From NCBI GenBank assembly GCA_023213395.1, contig CM041465.1:142111741-142175740 (forward strand): a stretch of DNA of 64,000 nt, read 5' to 3'. The position numbers and the translations under genes were made by a program. Shown here piece by piece: positions 10,438 to 21,281 of the stretch. This stretch comes from Cycas panzhihuaensis. Its lineage: Eukaryota; Cycadophyta. The notes under the pieces are model-generated. The model was given only the letters and a program-made list of their open reading frames with translations, did not search any database and was not told the DNA's origin. Positions within the stretch are counted from its first letter, which is position 1; each line of letters begins with the position of its first letter.

Positions 10438-12240
10438 AATATAAATATTAAGGGGAGACTCATAACCTAAAGTTATAACATCAAAATAAACATTAATATC
10501 TAATACTTTTATACTTCATCTTAATTTTCCTTATACATGGCCCTAGAAAACCCTATATTCCTACTTACTAGAATTGATAATGGATTTGAAGCCCAACCTC
10601 TTCAACTCCCAACTTTTCATAAGTGAAACCATGATCTCTCCTGAAATTAACCAATCTTCATCTTTTTCATACCATCACTTGTCCCTTAAGAAATCACTAA
10701 TAAAGGATACACATCCCTCTTATTTTCATAACGTTCATTTCTCTCATATTAAAGCTCCACTCTCTCCACTTTCTAATCTAGTTAGCATACTTTATTCTTA
10801 TTATGTTTTATTTTTCTCTTCTTTATTTTTTTCATCTAGTAACTTATCTAATAAGATACATTATTTCCATCCCTACCCCAACCTTCTTACATAATTCTAT
10901 GCTTATTATATCTCATATGTTTCCATTAAATATATCTAGTCCTAAATAATATTTATCTATCGTCTCTAATATCCCTCTTACTAGCCATCTAGAGAATTTA
11001 TTTCCTAATCTCACTCATAGACCATGATTGTTCTACCCTTTATTACTTGTATATAGAATATCCATCCTACCATCTATCTATCATTCTCTATCTCTTCCCT
11101 ATCAACACCTCATATGTGTCTTCCTAGGATCTTATTCGTATCCTGAATTTATTAGATATGTTGAATACTTTGCAAGTGTTATATAGGTATAGGAATTATA
11201 CCCAAGTCCCTTTATGGGGTCCGAGGCTTGTTGTAGGGCCCCCAACTAGGAGGTCTAGGAGGCCAACAACCTCCTAGGTGGGAACTCTTAAGAGAAAAAT
11301 TTTGGGTGTCTTATGGTGGTCTTTTTTGCCCCACAATTTATGTCCATTGTATTGTAAATCTGTAATGTGGACTCTTGTAAAGTTGTGTCTATATATTCTT
11401 ATGTAATGAGACATGAAAAAGGTTGGATGGGTCTTTAATGAGTCGATGAGAAGAGTTGGGGTTTTCATCTCTATAATTTTTTAGCTATTACTTAGATTAA
11501 TAAAAGGTCTATGCTTAGATATAAATCTCTTGGTGTTCTTTGGTATATGCTTGATTTGTTTATAGTATTTGTTCTTTACATGGCTTAGATTTCTATTAAT
11601 ACATTACTTCTTAGGTTATATTTTCTTTTTAAAATTGCTCATATAATCTATTACCCACACTTCAACTTTTATTCTTGACACATCCTTGTCATACACTTTT
11701 ATATCTTAATCTCACTCATCTCTGTTATTTCTCATTAACTTCATTCCACTCTCCATTTTTTGTATATCTCTTTGACATAATTGTCATTTGTATTAAATAT
11801 TTGTAAAATATCTTAAACCTTATTCCTTAGCCTTGTCATATTGACACTCTATGTCTGATACTACCTCTCGATCTCCTCCATAAGCCACCCTCTACTCCAT
11901 ACCATTTAATACCCATTTACCATTATATAATTACTTTAGTTACATTCCACTTCAAGCATAGCCTTTCAGTCCTTATTTTTACCCTAATCCCCAATACTTC
12001 TTACCTCCTAATCTCTTTTAGAACTAAATTCTTATCTGTTATCATATCATGTCATTATAAAACCTTGTACTTTATCTCTATTTTTGACATACCCCTCCTG
12101 TGTGTCCCCATCTAAGCTTATTTTCCTATGATGCTAACAAACTTGATTCCTGTTTATTGCGCACTCCTCCTATATGTCTCCATTCATTACCATGTGACTT
12201 CAACTAGATTCTCTATTCCTTATGCCTTTTTCATCCTAAC
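10438..12240. other. Non-coding spacer, strongly C+T-rich on the plus strand
   Basis: Both sides of the solo LTR at 11150-11631 share one texture: long runs of T and C with few G on the plus strand, especially 10480-11140 and 11640-12240. No protein-domain homology is visible. The 106-codon ORF at 10574-10894 follows from this bias and has no recognisable motif. The stretch may be an old untranslated region or LTR relic, but nothing proves it. Confidence 0.4.
11150..11631 (+). repeat. Solo LTR of the element G family, with near-perfect 5-bp target duplication
   Basis: The stretch begins TATTAGATATGTTGAA and ends near TTTTCTTTTTA. It aligns along its length with the reverse complement of the element G LTRs (34405-34907, 39014-39517), sharing TTATGGGGTC, GTGTCTATATATTCTTATG and TTAATAAAAGGTCTATGCTT. 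No internal copia sequence borders it. The flanks GAATT (11145-11149) and AAATT (11632-11636) differ at one base, as expected for an old 5-bp target duplication, so it is a solo LTR left by LTR-LTR recombination. Confidence 0.85.
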
Positions 12241-12564
12241 CTATGCCCCCATCTCCAAGGTAATTATTATCTTCAAGAGCAAAACTCCATGGGCATGATA
12301 TAGAAGCAAGCTCCAAGATTTGAGATGGTGCTAATCCCTAAAACACAGGTCCTACGATATACTCCATGTTAAATTCTCTACAAGAGCTATAAGGGAAATG
12401 GTGGCATCACAAAGAGGAAGATAACACATATGTATAGTACCTAGAAGACAACATAGAGATGGCACTAGCTCCAACGATGTATTGGCTATAGTAAGTGGTA
12501 GATTTAGAGAGGTGCATCATCTCTCCCATATTTAGTGTGCAAAGTATACATAAAAGGGGAGGAA
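12241..12564 (+). other. Unassigned stretch before a possible LTR
   Basis: This stretch has no long ORF in a recognisable family. It ends in AAAAGGGGAGGAA, which looks like a polypurine tract. It could be the end of a Ty3/gypsy-type internal region, but no integrase or chromodomain motif could be read. Confidence 0.2.
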
Positions 12565-13010
12565 TGTTGTGGATCCAAAAGGCAACATAAAACAAGATCA
12601 TGAAAGAGACCTTGAGAAGTTACAAAATTCAAGAAATGATAGAAGGAGCTAGCGGGTTGACAAAGTGTCTTTAAGGAGGAAAGAATTGTAGCAATCCTAA
12701 GACAATTTGAGATAAGATGACTACTACTATGTGAAGTATATTTTAATAATATTTTATTATTGTGAGAAGCTAGTGTTATAAATGGAGATATACAAAGAGA
12801 TGTATAGAGATTTAATTTTTGTTAATTGCACTGGATATGAGGGTGCATTTCTTTGTGAATATTGTTGTTATCTGCCATTGTAATTGGGTATTGCATTGTC
12901 ACTATGGATACTTTCCTTAGTGTGTAGTATTTTGCTACAATTCGTATTTGGCTGTGAAGAAATGAGAAGAAGAATCGTCTTCTTCTAATTCACGTTACAT
13001 TTGTGTTTAT
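12565..13010 (+). repeat. Possible 3' LTR of an old element (right edge uncertain)
   Basis: TGTTGTGGATCC directly follows a polypurine-like run. The next ~440 bases contain ATAAATGGAGATATACAAAG, a TATA-like stretch, and T-rich transcription-end-like sequence, the usual LTR layout. No partner copy is present in the window, so the call rests only on the tract plus TG junction. Confidence 0.3.
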
Positions 13011-13646
13011 GATGTAATAACCCAAGAAAAATAAAGAAGATTATGATTGAAAAAAAACAAAGGAGGAGTCCAAGAGAGAAGTAAAATGGAGTTAACAGCT
13101 TGCAAACAATATTGGGTAGAGATCAACTAAGGATTGAAACCTAATCTTGTGAGGCACTAGAAGGAGGGCTTGAACATCCGACCTTCTGGTTAACAACCAC
13201 ACGCTCTAACCAACTGAGTTATTCCAGCTATTCGAGGGTGTGATTTCAAGTACTACATTCAAATCTATATGGATATTGTTTTTAAATGAAATTAGAATCA
13301 GATCACATATGTTTTGGGAATTAGAAGCATATGTAATAATTTTGTGGAGTGAAGTGGTAGTATTGAAGTAAGATGTGAGAATACCATGTTTAGGGAATTT
13401 TATTGATTGGACTAGGAAGGAAGGCAATTTACCATTAATCCCACACCATAAAATATTTCTCTTACCACAATAATCATACAATATTAATGTTATGTTGTGT
13501 TGATATCTATAAAACAAGTTATGCAGCTATTATCTGGTTACCCTCAAATAAGCCATACCATGCAATTTAGTATGTACCATCAGTGCAGGCCTTCTTGGTG
13601 AATGAATGGCTAGTGGATGGTTACTCACTCAAATTATATCCCCATT
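13011..13646. other. Spacer around the tRNA-Asn relic
   Basis: Apart from the tRNA-Asn-like sequence at 13155-13228 I see no coding or repeat structure. The 103-codon minus ORF at 13206-13517 overlaps the tRNA relic and shows no motif. Confidence 0.4.
13155..13228 (-). tRNA. tRNA-Asn(GUU)-like gene, probable pseudogene
   Basis: The minus strand reads GCTGGAATAACTCAGTTGG at the 5' end, anticodon loop TTGTTAA (anticodon GTT) and a T arm with TTCAAGC, then CCCTCCTTCTAGTG. It is 74 nt including the discriminator G. It closely resembles nuclear plant tRNA-Asn(GUU) as I know it. The acceptor stem still pairs with a G-U at the first pair. One anticodon-stem pair and one T-stem pair are broken, and box A has one G-to-A change, so a pseudogene is more likely than a working gene. 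Confidence 0.8.
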
Positions 13647-13718
13647 AGTTCCATGGTCTAGTGGTGAGGACATTGGACTTTGAATCCAGTAACCCAACTT
13701 CAAATCTCAGTGGAATCT
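13647..13718 (+). tRNA. tRNA-Gln(UUG)-like sequence, pseudogene
   Basis: The plus strand reads AGTTCCATGGTCTAGTGGTG, anticodon loop CTTTGAA (anticodon TTG), and TTCAAAT in the T loop, ending TGGAATCT. This matches the plant tRNA-Gln body closely over 72 nt. The first acceptor pair is A-C and three of five T-stem pairs are broken, so it should not fold normally. It lies about 420 bases from the tRNA-Asn relic on the other strand. A SINE head is an alternative, but no matching second copy is visible here. Confidence 0.8.
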
Positions 13719-14423
13719 TGGTTTTATTATAGCCGACTTCAAATTCTGTGAAGAAGGCACCTCATGACCGATGCAGGCTTCTAGTGTCATTATTCCAAAT
13801 CTCTGTATCTATCTTTTATCAATAGAAGAAAATGGGTATTCAGATTGCTGGAAGTCGGAAGTAGGTTTTAACTCCCATTTCAGGGGGGCAAAAATATGAC
13901 TGTTGTTGCCCCTTCCTGCTAGTTATGGATGTTCGATGGTCTAAGGTTTGCATATATTCTTGTGGAAATGTATAAATAATAATAAATTGTAAAGGTTGAA
14001 CCAAAGATTAATGGTTATGCAGTCCATGACTAGTGATGGCCATCCTTAAACTTCAACTGCATAAGAATCAATCAAGAAACGTGCATTCCTCATAATTTCA
14101 CCTTGCATATAGGCATATTTCTTTCATTTGTTGTATGCATCAAGCTAATTAACTTAATTACCTAATTTCAAGCCTAAGGGTTATTTTTGTTGTAAATCTG
14201 CCATTGATAAACATCTAGATATTAGTAGGCCAAACTAGCTAGCTCAAACCTAGACACATCACTGCCATGAGAAACTACAATAATAAGTTACATGAAAATA
14301 ATAGAAAATAACAAAGTAAATGCTTGTACTATGGCTCAACCAAAAGATCCAGAAGTCAATAATAGATATACTCTGCCACATAAAAGACAAAATTCATTAG
14401 TCTTAGGGCATTTAACAAAAACA
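13719..14423. other. Spacer without recognised features
   Basis: No ORF of note, no LTR ends and no tandem repeat were seen between the tRNA-Gln relic and the direct repeat at 14424. Confidence 0.4.
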
Positions 14424-14723
14424 AAGGAAGGCCACACAAGTCCTAAGGAAGCACTGACATGAAAAGGAGTCGATGCAATACACAATGGAGAACTTTATTA
14501 GCAACAATAAATATAATGAAAAATCTAGAGATCTTAAAAATCGTACATCATATTGTACCTAAGTAGCGGTTCTTATAAATTTAAGAAGTACTTGTAACCT
14601 CATTAGATTTTGAATCATATGGAATGTAGGACTACATGCCCAACAAAAATACAAAGGTCAAAGTTCTTTTCCCAACAAAAATGACATTATAGGATGAATT
14701 AGAATTTTCTCTTCTTTTCCTAT
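14424..14723 (+). repeat. ~300-bp direct repeat R, left copy, flanking element A
   Basis: It begins AGGAAGGCCAC and ends near CTTTTCCTAT. It aligns in the same orientation with 26274-26585, sharing GTCGATGCAATACAC, TTCTTATAAATTTAAGAAGTA-type sequence and GTAGGACTACATGCCCAACA. The two copies differ at roughly one in ten positions. They abut the outer edges of the two LTRs of element A and are not part of the LTR, because the order is R-LTR...LTR-R. Confidence 0.85.
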
Positions 14724-15026
14724 CAGTGGTTTTAACTTTCATCTGTATGCATTATACACAAAAGTAAATATGGGAGCAAGAGAGACTTGAGAGAAAAGAA
14801 AATAGCTCTCAGAAAATTGGGAGGTAAGAATGAGCTTTCTCCATTAAGCTTTTGCATTATATTGATGAGAGAGTACATTAAGGTTAGGGTTTTTCCTAAT
14901 AAGATGAAATTATATATAATGCACATGAAAGTGTATTTCACTTAAGTGATCTAATCTAAATTTCACTTAAAACCCTTTTAAAAATAATAAACTAATGTAA
15001 TGATCTTGTGATATTAACCCATTTCA
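14724..15026 (-). repeat. 3' LTR of element A (~303 bp)
   Basis: On the minus strand it starts TGAAATGGGTTAATATC and shares with the right LTR the blocks GGTAAGAATGAGC, TCACTTAAGTGATCTAAT and AATAATAAACTAATG (plus-strand readings). Its outer terminus at about 14724 has decayed and is accurate to a few bases. A purine-rich run (15027-15040) precedes its start on the minus strand. Confidence 0.85.
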
Positions 15027-15489
15027 ATCTCTTCTTTAATGGTAGAAGGTCATTTCATCATATTTTATTTTATCCTATGAAGTCTTCATTTGAGTCTCTT
15101 AGAAAGTAAACTACTATGACACTTTTGTGGGAAACCCTCATGGAGAAGAAAACTCATAAACTTTCTAATCTACCAACCTGGCTTAAGTGGCTCTTTGAAT
15201 GAAGCAAGATAATCAATCAATACAATAAGTTTTACAGTTGTAATCTACGAAGTTTCCACATACCATTTACTCATCCTCCATGCCCTTTTGGGTTTTCACA
15301 GGTTCTGATTTTCTAAAATGGTACAACCCTTATTCTTTCGCACCCATAAGAGATTTTCATGATTGAGATACAGTGGAGACTTACTTTTATTTTTCCATGC
15401 CCATAAGTGATTTTCATGAATGAGACAGAGTATTATGGTAATATTATCATCTTCTTTAATTAATTAGAGATGGAGGCCCTAAAGCCGAG
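15027..15489 (-). other. Element A 3' untranslated region with conserved ~57-bp duplication
   Basis: This stretch is homologous to 51775-52241 of element C. On the minus strand it contains two tandem copies (about 15333-15436) of a unit with ATGAAAATCNCTTATGGG. The same duplicated unit occurs at 51832-51940 in C, so the duplication predates both insertions. Confidence 0.7.
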
Positions 15490-17257
15490 TTGCCTTTGGA
15501 ACTATTCAAACTTTACCTTTTACAGTGATTTGGTAAAGATATCAGTCAATTGATCTGTTGTAGGGTAGTACTCCAATTGAATCGTATCACTATGACCTAG
15601 TTCTCTAATTCTATGGACTTTCATACTTATATATTTGATACGATCCTAAAATATAGGATTTTTAGCCATGTGGATTGCAGATTGATTATCCACGCATAGG
15701 TTAGTAGAACTTATTTGGATAACATTCAATGTATTCAATAAATTTTTAAGCCATATAACTTCCTTGTTTGTCTTAGAAGTAGTAATATATTTGGATTTAG
15801 TAGTTAAGTCTGCAACTATCTTCTATCATCTAAATCTCCATAATATTAGTGTTGTTCTAAGAAATGTTACGTACCTAGACATGGATCTTTTTGTGTCTTT
15901 ATCTCTGGTCAAGTTTGAGTCTATGTATGTTAAAAGTTTGAAGTTTGTATTGGGTTCATATATGAAACCATATTTATTAGTTATCTTCAGGTACCTCAAC
16001 ACTCATTATAGCTTGCTAGTGATTCTGCTTAAGATTTATTATAAATCCTACAAAAATATTGGCAGAGTATGCAATATTTAGCCTTATGTTAATAGTATAT
16101 ATGAGACTACCTATAAGTTACCTGTAGAATGTTGTGTCTTCCTTCATAGTGTTACCATTAAATGAGAGTTTAACATTAGGTTTCATAGGTATAGCCATTG
16201 GTCTAGCATCTTCCAACTAAAATTTTATCAAAAGATTGTTGATGTATTTTTCATAGGAGAGAAAGATTTTTTCCATTCTTTTGAGTTACTTCAATTCCTA
16301 AGTAATATTTTATTAACTTAAGGGCAAACAATTCAAAAGTTTTGGCAAGGTTCTTCTTCAACTGGCTAATTATATATTTACTATTCCTTATTATTAGTAT
16401 ATCATTCACAAAGATTAAGAGGTGAGTGACTTTATCTTTTTGGTGTTTGATGAATAATGTTACATCAATATTTTGATAGTCGCAAACCTTGTATCCAAGT
16501 TGTCTTATTCTTTTAGATAACTTGGTAAACCAAGTATGAGGGGCTTGTTTCAGACCTTACAAGAACTTTTTGATCTTGCAAACCTTATGCTTCTGGCCAA
16601 CAATCTTGTATCCTTCTGGTTAAGCCATGTAAATTTCTTCTTCAAGGTCACCATTGAAAAACATGGTCTTAACATTGAATTGGTGGATTTTTTATCTTTA
16701 TTAAGCAGTCAAGTCTATAAGAGTTATAATTATAGGTCACTTAATTATATGTGCAAAGATTTCAGTGTAGTTGATGCCTTTCATTTATGTGAATCCTTTT
16801 GTTACTAGTCTTGCCTTGTATTTTTCTAAGGTGCCATCAGATCTATACTTAATTTTTAACACATATTTATTTTAAACTACCTTTCTTCTAAGTGGTAGAT
16901 CGATGAAAATCTATGTACTATTCTTGATAAAAGATTAGTACTCTTTGTTCATGGCATTTCTCTAAACTATATGCTTTATAACTTCTTGGTATGTTGAAGG
17001 CTCTTCATTAAGAGTAAGGTGTAGTTCTACTGGTTTAAGCTTAATGAAAAGTGATTCATGCATCCTTATTCTATGGACACTTTTAGTGTTAGTTTTGCCT
17101 ACCTCATCTAGTTGTATGTCATTGGGAATGAAGTTTTTATTTTCACAACCTCTTGGTCTTGATTTTGATCCTGAAAAGGATCATGTGAAATGTTTGGTAT
17201 ATAAGAAGTTAATGATGTTGGAGAAGATGGGCCAGTCACTGATATTGGGGAAGGTGG
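15490..17257 (-). pseudogene. Element A reverse transcriptase and RNase H
   Basis: Minus-strand translation follows element C 50100-51760: LTLNEEPSTYQEVIKH, the E-Y block, the LPLGRK-type segment, FLNGD near 16650, and the RNase H end with TDQLTDIFTKSL near 15540. Many TGG and CAA/CAG codons are stops. The right end (17108-17257) encodes the proline/serine-rich linker between integrase and RT (PPSPISVTGPSSPTS), which is where element B is inserted. Plus-strand ORFs at 15764-16081, 16536-16808 and 17044-17292 are antisense shadows. Confidence 0.8.
17253..17257. repeat. Target-site duplication of element B, left copy (GGTGG)
   Basis: GGTGG precedes the left LTR; AGTGG at 21282-21286 follows the right LTR. 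Four of five bases match. Removing B plus one copy rejoins the integrase-RT linker of element A. Confidence 0.85.
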
Positions 17258-17582
17258 TGTTGGAGATAAGGAGTAGAGTAGGAGGATCATAAGATCTTTA
17301 ATCCATCTTCACAAGGTAATAATCTCCATAGACCCAAAGACAGTATTTAAAAATACTAGGGAGGTACTCCCTTTTAATTTATAGATTATGGGGAGGTGGT
17401 GGACCGCCTCAACCTGGCATTAGTCTAAATTTAAAAAATAAATAAAATAATAAATGAAATATTAAATTAGTATACCTTAATCATCTCTGGTAGCTGCATG
17501 GTAACTATAGGTGGCTCGAGGTGTCATTTGGGGGCCCGAGGATAGTTGCATACTCTTTAACACATTGGGCATTATCCCAACA
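17258..17582 (-). repeat. 3' LTR of element B (325 bp)
   Basis: On the minus strand it begins TGTTGGGATAATGCCC and ends near CTTATCTCCAACA. It aligns end to end with 20967-21281. The polypurine tract ATAGGGGAGAA (17583-17594) lies just inside it. Confidence 0.9.
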
Positions 17583-17594
17583 TTCTCCCCTATA

Positions 17595-19060
17595 ATATCC
17601 ATTGTGTAGGACTCTAAGTTTGTCCTTGAATTTATGAAATTTGATCTTTCCTAATGCCTTTGTGAATATATCAATTATTTAATCTTTAATATTGCAGTAT
17701 GCCAACTCGATCTCGCATGCTTGCACTAACTCTTAAATAAAGTGATGCTGAGTCTTGATGTGCTTAGCTCTACCATGAAAAATTGGATTCCTTATCATCT
17801 GAATTATGCTTTGATTGACACACTAGATTTTAGTTGGCCCTTTCTGTTCCATCTGAAAGTCTTGTAAGAGTCATCTTAATCATACAATTTTATATGCACC
17901 TGAAACTATTGCTTTATATTCCACTTCTACTATAGATAGGGACACTATATTCTATTTCTTGGTACTTCAGGCTATGGTTGTTGAACCCCAAACTGAAAGT
18001 ATAACCTAAAGTTAATTTCTTGTCATCGATATCACCTTCCTAATTCGAGTCTGTATACCCAACCGATCTAAAATTTGGTTAAGATTTATACAATAGTCTA
18101 TATTTTGTTGTACCTTTTAGGTATCACAGGATTCTTTTTACTGTTTGCCAATGAGTGGTCTTAGGATCTTGCATAATTATGGATACTACATTGATTACAT
18201 ACATAATATCTAGTCAGGTTGAAGTTAAATAAATCAAACTTCTAATTAATTATCTATAGAGTGTAGGATCAACATGTGTAGAATTATCAAGTTTGGATAA
18301 CTTGATCCCTATTTCAATTAGAGTTGCTAAAGGTTTACGATTAGTTATCTTGAACTTTTGTAGTAAGTCTAAGGTGTATTTCTTTTGAGAGATGAAGATG
18401 CCATTTTTATCCTACCATACTTTCAAACTTAGGAATTAATACATTAATCCCAAATCTATCATTTCAAATTCTTTATACATGACTTCTTTAAAGGTTTACA
18501 GAAGGTGGAGATCATTTTCAGTGTAGACAAGATCATCTATGTAGAGTCCCATAATTAGAATAGAATCTCCCTTGATTTTGATACACAAGCTTAGATCTGA
18601 TTGAGAACTCTCAAAACATTGATCTCTAAAATATTTGTTAATGCAGGAATACCAAGCCCTAGGTACTTGCTTCAAATCGTAAAGTGCCTTTTTAAGTTTA
18701 CACACTTTGTCTTATTCCTTCTTGACTTCAAAACTGAGGGGTTGAGAGACATAAATATCCTCTTCAATGTAGCCATTAAGGAAGACACTTTTGACATCTA
18801 TTTGATAAACATTCTATCCCATTTATTCTATCAAGCTTATCATCATGTGTACAGTTTCTATTTGTGCAATAGGGGTAAATGTCTCACTATAATCAATACC
18901 TTTTCTTTGTACATATCCTTTGGCTTCTAATCTAGCTTTATATTTATTGATTGATCAATCAAATTAGAACTTAGTTTTGTAAACCCACTTGGTAGCAATT
19001 ACCTTTTTATTATGAGGTAAGTCAACCAATTCTCAAGTATCATTTTTAACAATAGAGTGA
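17595..19060 (-). pseudogene. Element B reverse transcriptase and RNase H
   Basis: An open stretch at 18496-18705 carries KLKKALYDLKQVPRAWYS and an intact YIDD catalytic box in GLYIDDLVY. Upstream (higher coordinates to about 19060) the N-terminal RT blocks are readable, and downstream to 17595 the RNase H and its tail FTKALGKIKF can be followed with stops. The product would copy element RNA into DNA and degrade the RNA strand. The catalytic box survives but the frame does not. Confidence 0.8.
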
Positions 19061-20124
19061 TATTCTTCTTCCTTTATCTTTCTCGAAAAAGCATGTGTAT
19101 AGACCTCATCAAAGGTTTGAGCCTTATTGATTTCCATAAGTTGATTCATGAGGGCAAAATTTACCCTATGTATACGAGTGGATCTCCAATTATAATTATT
19201 ATCCAAGATGTTATCCATATTATGATTTCTTTGAAACCATTTGGATAGTTTTTCTGGTGGAGGTTGAGAAGAGGTTCCCTCCCCACTTGATACATTAATT
19301 ATTTGTCTTGATTCATGCATAGGTGGCATATATTTAGACTTAGTAGAATTAAGATTTATTATCACACCAATGTGGTAATAGTCATCTTCTTAAAATTTAA
19401 CATCTCAACTCATCATGACCTTCCAAGATTTAGGATCATAGACTTTGTAAGATTTTGAAGCATCATTGTGTCTAATGAATATGCATTTAATGCTATGATC
19501 ATTTAACTTAGATCTTCTTTATTTAGATACATGCACATAGGCTAAGTATCCAAAGACTCTTAAGTGATAGATACTAGGTTTGTATCTGGTCTAAGCTTCT
19601 TCAAGAGGTTTCCATCTTAGTACTTTGGTGATACACCTATTGATTAAATAGATAGTTGTATGTATTATTTCAATCCAAAAATCATGTCCTAATCTCTTGT
19701 CTTTTAACATACACCTACCCATTTCAACTATAGTGTAGTTCTTCTTTTCTGCTACACCATTTTACTGGGGAGTATAGGAGTTTATAAGCTATCTCCTAAT
19801 TCCATGATGAGTATAATATACTTTGAATTCATTTGAAATGAACTCCCCCCCATTATCTAATCATAGGGAGAGTATTTTATATCCACTTTATCATTCCACA
19901 TAGGTTTTGAAGTCGATAAAGTATTGCAAAGTATTTGATTTAAATTTGAGGAAATAAACCCATATCTTCATTATAAAATCATTAATGAATATAATAAAAT
20001 ATATGGCTCCTACTAATGGGGGAATATCCATAGGGCCACAAATATCTGTGTATACTAGTTGAAGAGGTCCTGTGGCTCTATAGTTATTGTCTAAAAAACT
20101 TTCCCTATGCTACTTTCCAAGAAT
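19033..20124 (-). pseudogene. Element B integrase and linker
   Basis: Reading leftward, the integrase core lies at about 20090-19700, the AEAV-like segment and LRVFGYLAYVHV near 19550, and the linker ending in an open 110-codon stretch at 19033-19365 (SSGEGTSSQPPPEKL then FALMNQLMEINKAQTFDEV). Stops and shifts interrupt the core. It matches element 2 (7590-8560). Confidence 0.75.
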
Positions 20125-20583
20125 TCATCCTTCATAAATACTTTTATCAACGTCAATATGTGGTGACCAATCTACCATATTTATCATCTTCATCGATGAC
20201 AAACTTCTATAACTCAGGTGGATAAATCTCTTGTGCCACATGTCATTATCAAGCTTTATTGATGTTTTCAAAGTATAATTATTAGAATGAGTAAGGACTA
20301 GTTTGAAAAGTCTGTCCTTAGTCATTTTCTCTTTGGCTATAACCGTCTTATTTCTTCTTTTGTCTTTAATAGTGCACTCTCTATTATCAAATATTATCTT
20401 ATAATCTTGACCCATTATCTGTCCTACAGATAGAAGGTTTTTCTTAATGGCTAGTACATAAACTACATCATCAAGGTATCCAGAGATTCCTAATTCTATT
20501 TGTAACAATATATTGCCTCTTCCAATGGACTTATGGGAGGTGTCATCACTAAACATAATTGATCCCCTTTTGGTTCTATCCAA
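20125..20583 (-). pseudogene. Element B protease core and GAG_pre-integrase
   Basis: A 152-codon open stretch starts just after the protease active site (KRGSIMFSDDTSHKSIGRGN) and runs through KNLLSVGQIMGQDYK to the pre-integrase motif MWHKRFIHLSYRSLSSMK, ending at YEG. It is clearly homologous to 7085-7530 of element 2. Confidence 0.8.
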
Positions 20584-20949
20584 AGTACTAAATAGATACT
20601 CCTTGTATGTCGTGTGAGTCGAACAACCTGAATCAATAAACTAATTATCATCTTCGTCTTCATGACTAATGAAACTAGATAGAAAAAGATGATTATTTTC
20701 CCTTACTTCTAAAATAGTATTAGCACTTTCTTTATTTGGTGGACCATGTTTAGCAAAGTATTTATCTTCTATATGGCCAACATGATTGTAAAATATACAA
20801 TAAGATGAATCTTTTCTACTAAAACTTAGCCTCCTTTTATGAGGATAAGACCTATCAACATGAGAGGGTCTCCCTCTTTCTATGAATGGAGCTTGAGTCT
20901 CCCTTTGTCTATTATTGGATAATTTGGATACCATATTAGAATTAATCAA
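20584..20949 (-). pseudogene. Element B gag tail, CCHC knuckle and protease active site
   Basis: The 102-codon stretch at 20641-20949 carries a basic tail and CIFYNHVGHIEDKY, a CCHC knuckle with its second and last Cys changed to Tyr. Downstream IDSGCSTHTTYKEY keeps the protease D-S-G. The N-terminal gag domain is missing: the primer site begins only a few bases upstream, at 20953. An internal deletion therefore removed the leader and about two thirds of gag. Confidence 0.8.
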
Positions 20950-20952
20950 AGT

Positions 20953-20966
20953 GCTCTGATACTAAA
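20953..20966 (-). other. Primer binding site of element B
   Basis: On the minus strand TTTAGTATCAGAGC directly follows the LTR end. It is the initiator-Met type with one G-to-A change. Confidence 0.85.
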
Positions 20967-21281
20967 TGTTAGAGCCAAGGAGCAAAGTAGGAGGATCATA
21001 AGATCTTTAATCCATCTTCACAAAGTAATAATCTTTGTAGATCCAAAGGTAGTGTTAAAAAACACCAAGGAGGTACTACCCTTTAATTTATAGATTTTGG
21101 AGAAGTAGTGGATTACCTTAATATGATATTAGTCCAAATTCAAAAAATAAATAAAATAATAAATGAAATATTAAATTAACATACCTTAGTTAGATTCGAT
21201 GGCTGCATGGTGGCCCGAGGTGCCATTTGGGGGCTCGGGGATGGTTGCACACTCTTTAACACATTAGGCATTATCTTAATA
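20967..21281 (-). repeat. 5' LTR of element B (315 bp)
   Basis: On the minus strand it runs from TATTAAGATAATGCC (canonical TG start mutated) to TTGGCTCTAACA, followed by the primer site. It aligns with 17258-17582; the difference in length comes from small indels. Confidence 0.9.

Larger units (their letters stand above)
17258..21281 (-). mobile_element. Element B: Ty1/copia retrotransposon, family F1a, deletion derivative
   Basis: This 4.0-kb minus-strand element lies in the integrase-RT linker of element A. From the right it has a 5' LTR, primer site, a short gag remnant with knuckle, protease, integrase, RT, RNase H, polypurine tract and 3' LTR. The leader and N-terminal gag are absent: the primer site is joined directly to the gag tail. 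The two LTRs are clearly diverged, and stops are frequent, so the insertion is old, yet younger than A. Confidence 0.9.

Noticed and set aside
10574-10894. 106-codon ORF with many Ser/Leu/Phe/Pro residues
   Set aside because: It lies in the pyrimidine-rich spacer, where T/C-rich codons avoid stops; no domain is visible.
15764-17292. Plus-strand ORFs at 15764-16081, 16536-16808 and 17044-17292
   Set aside because: They are antisense to the minus-strand RT/RNase H of element A; the same shadow appears opposite the element C RT at 50418-50819.
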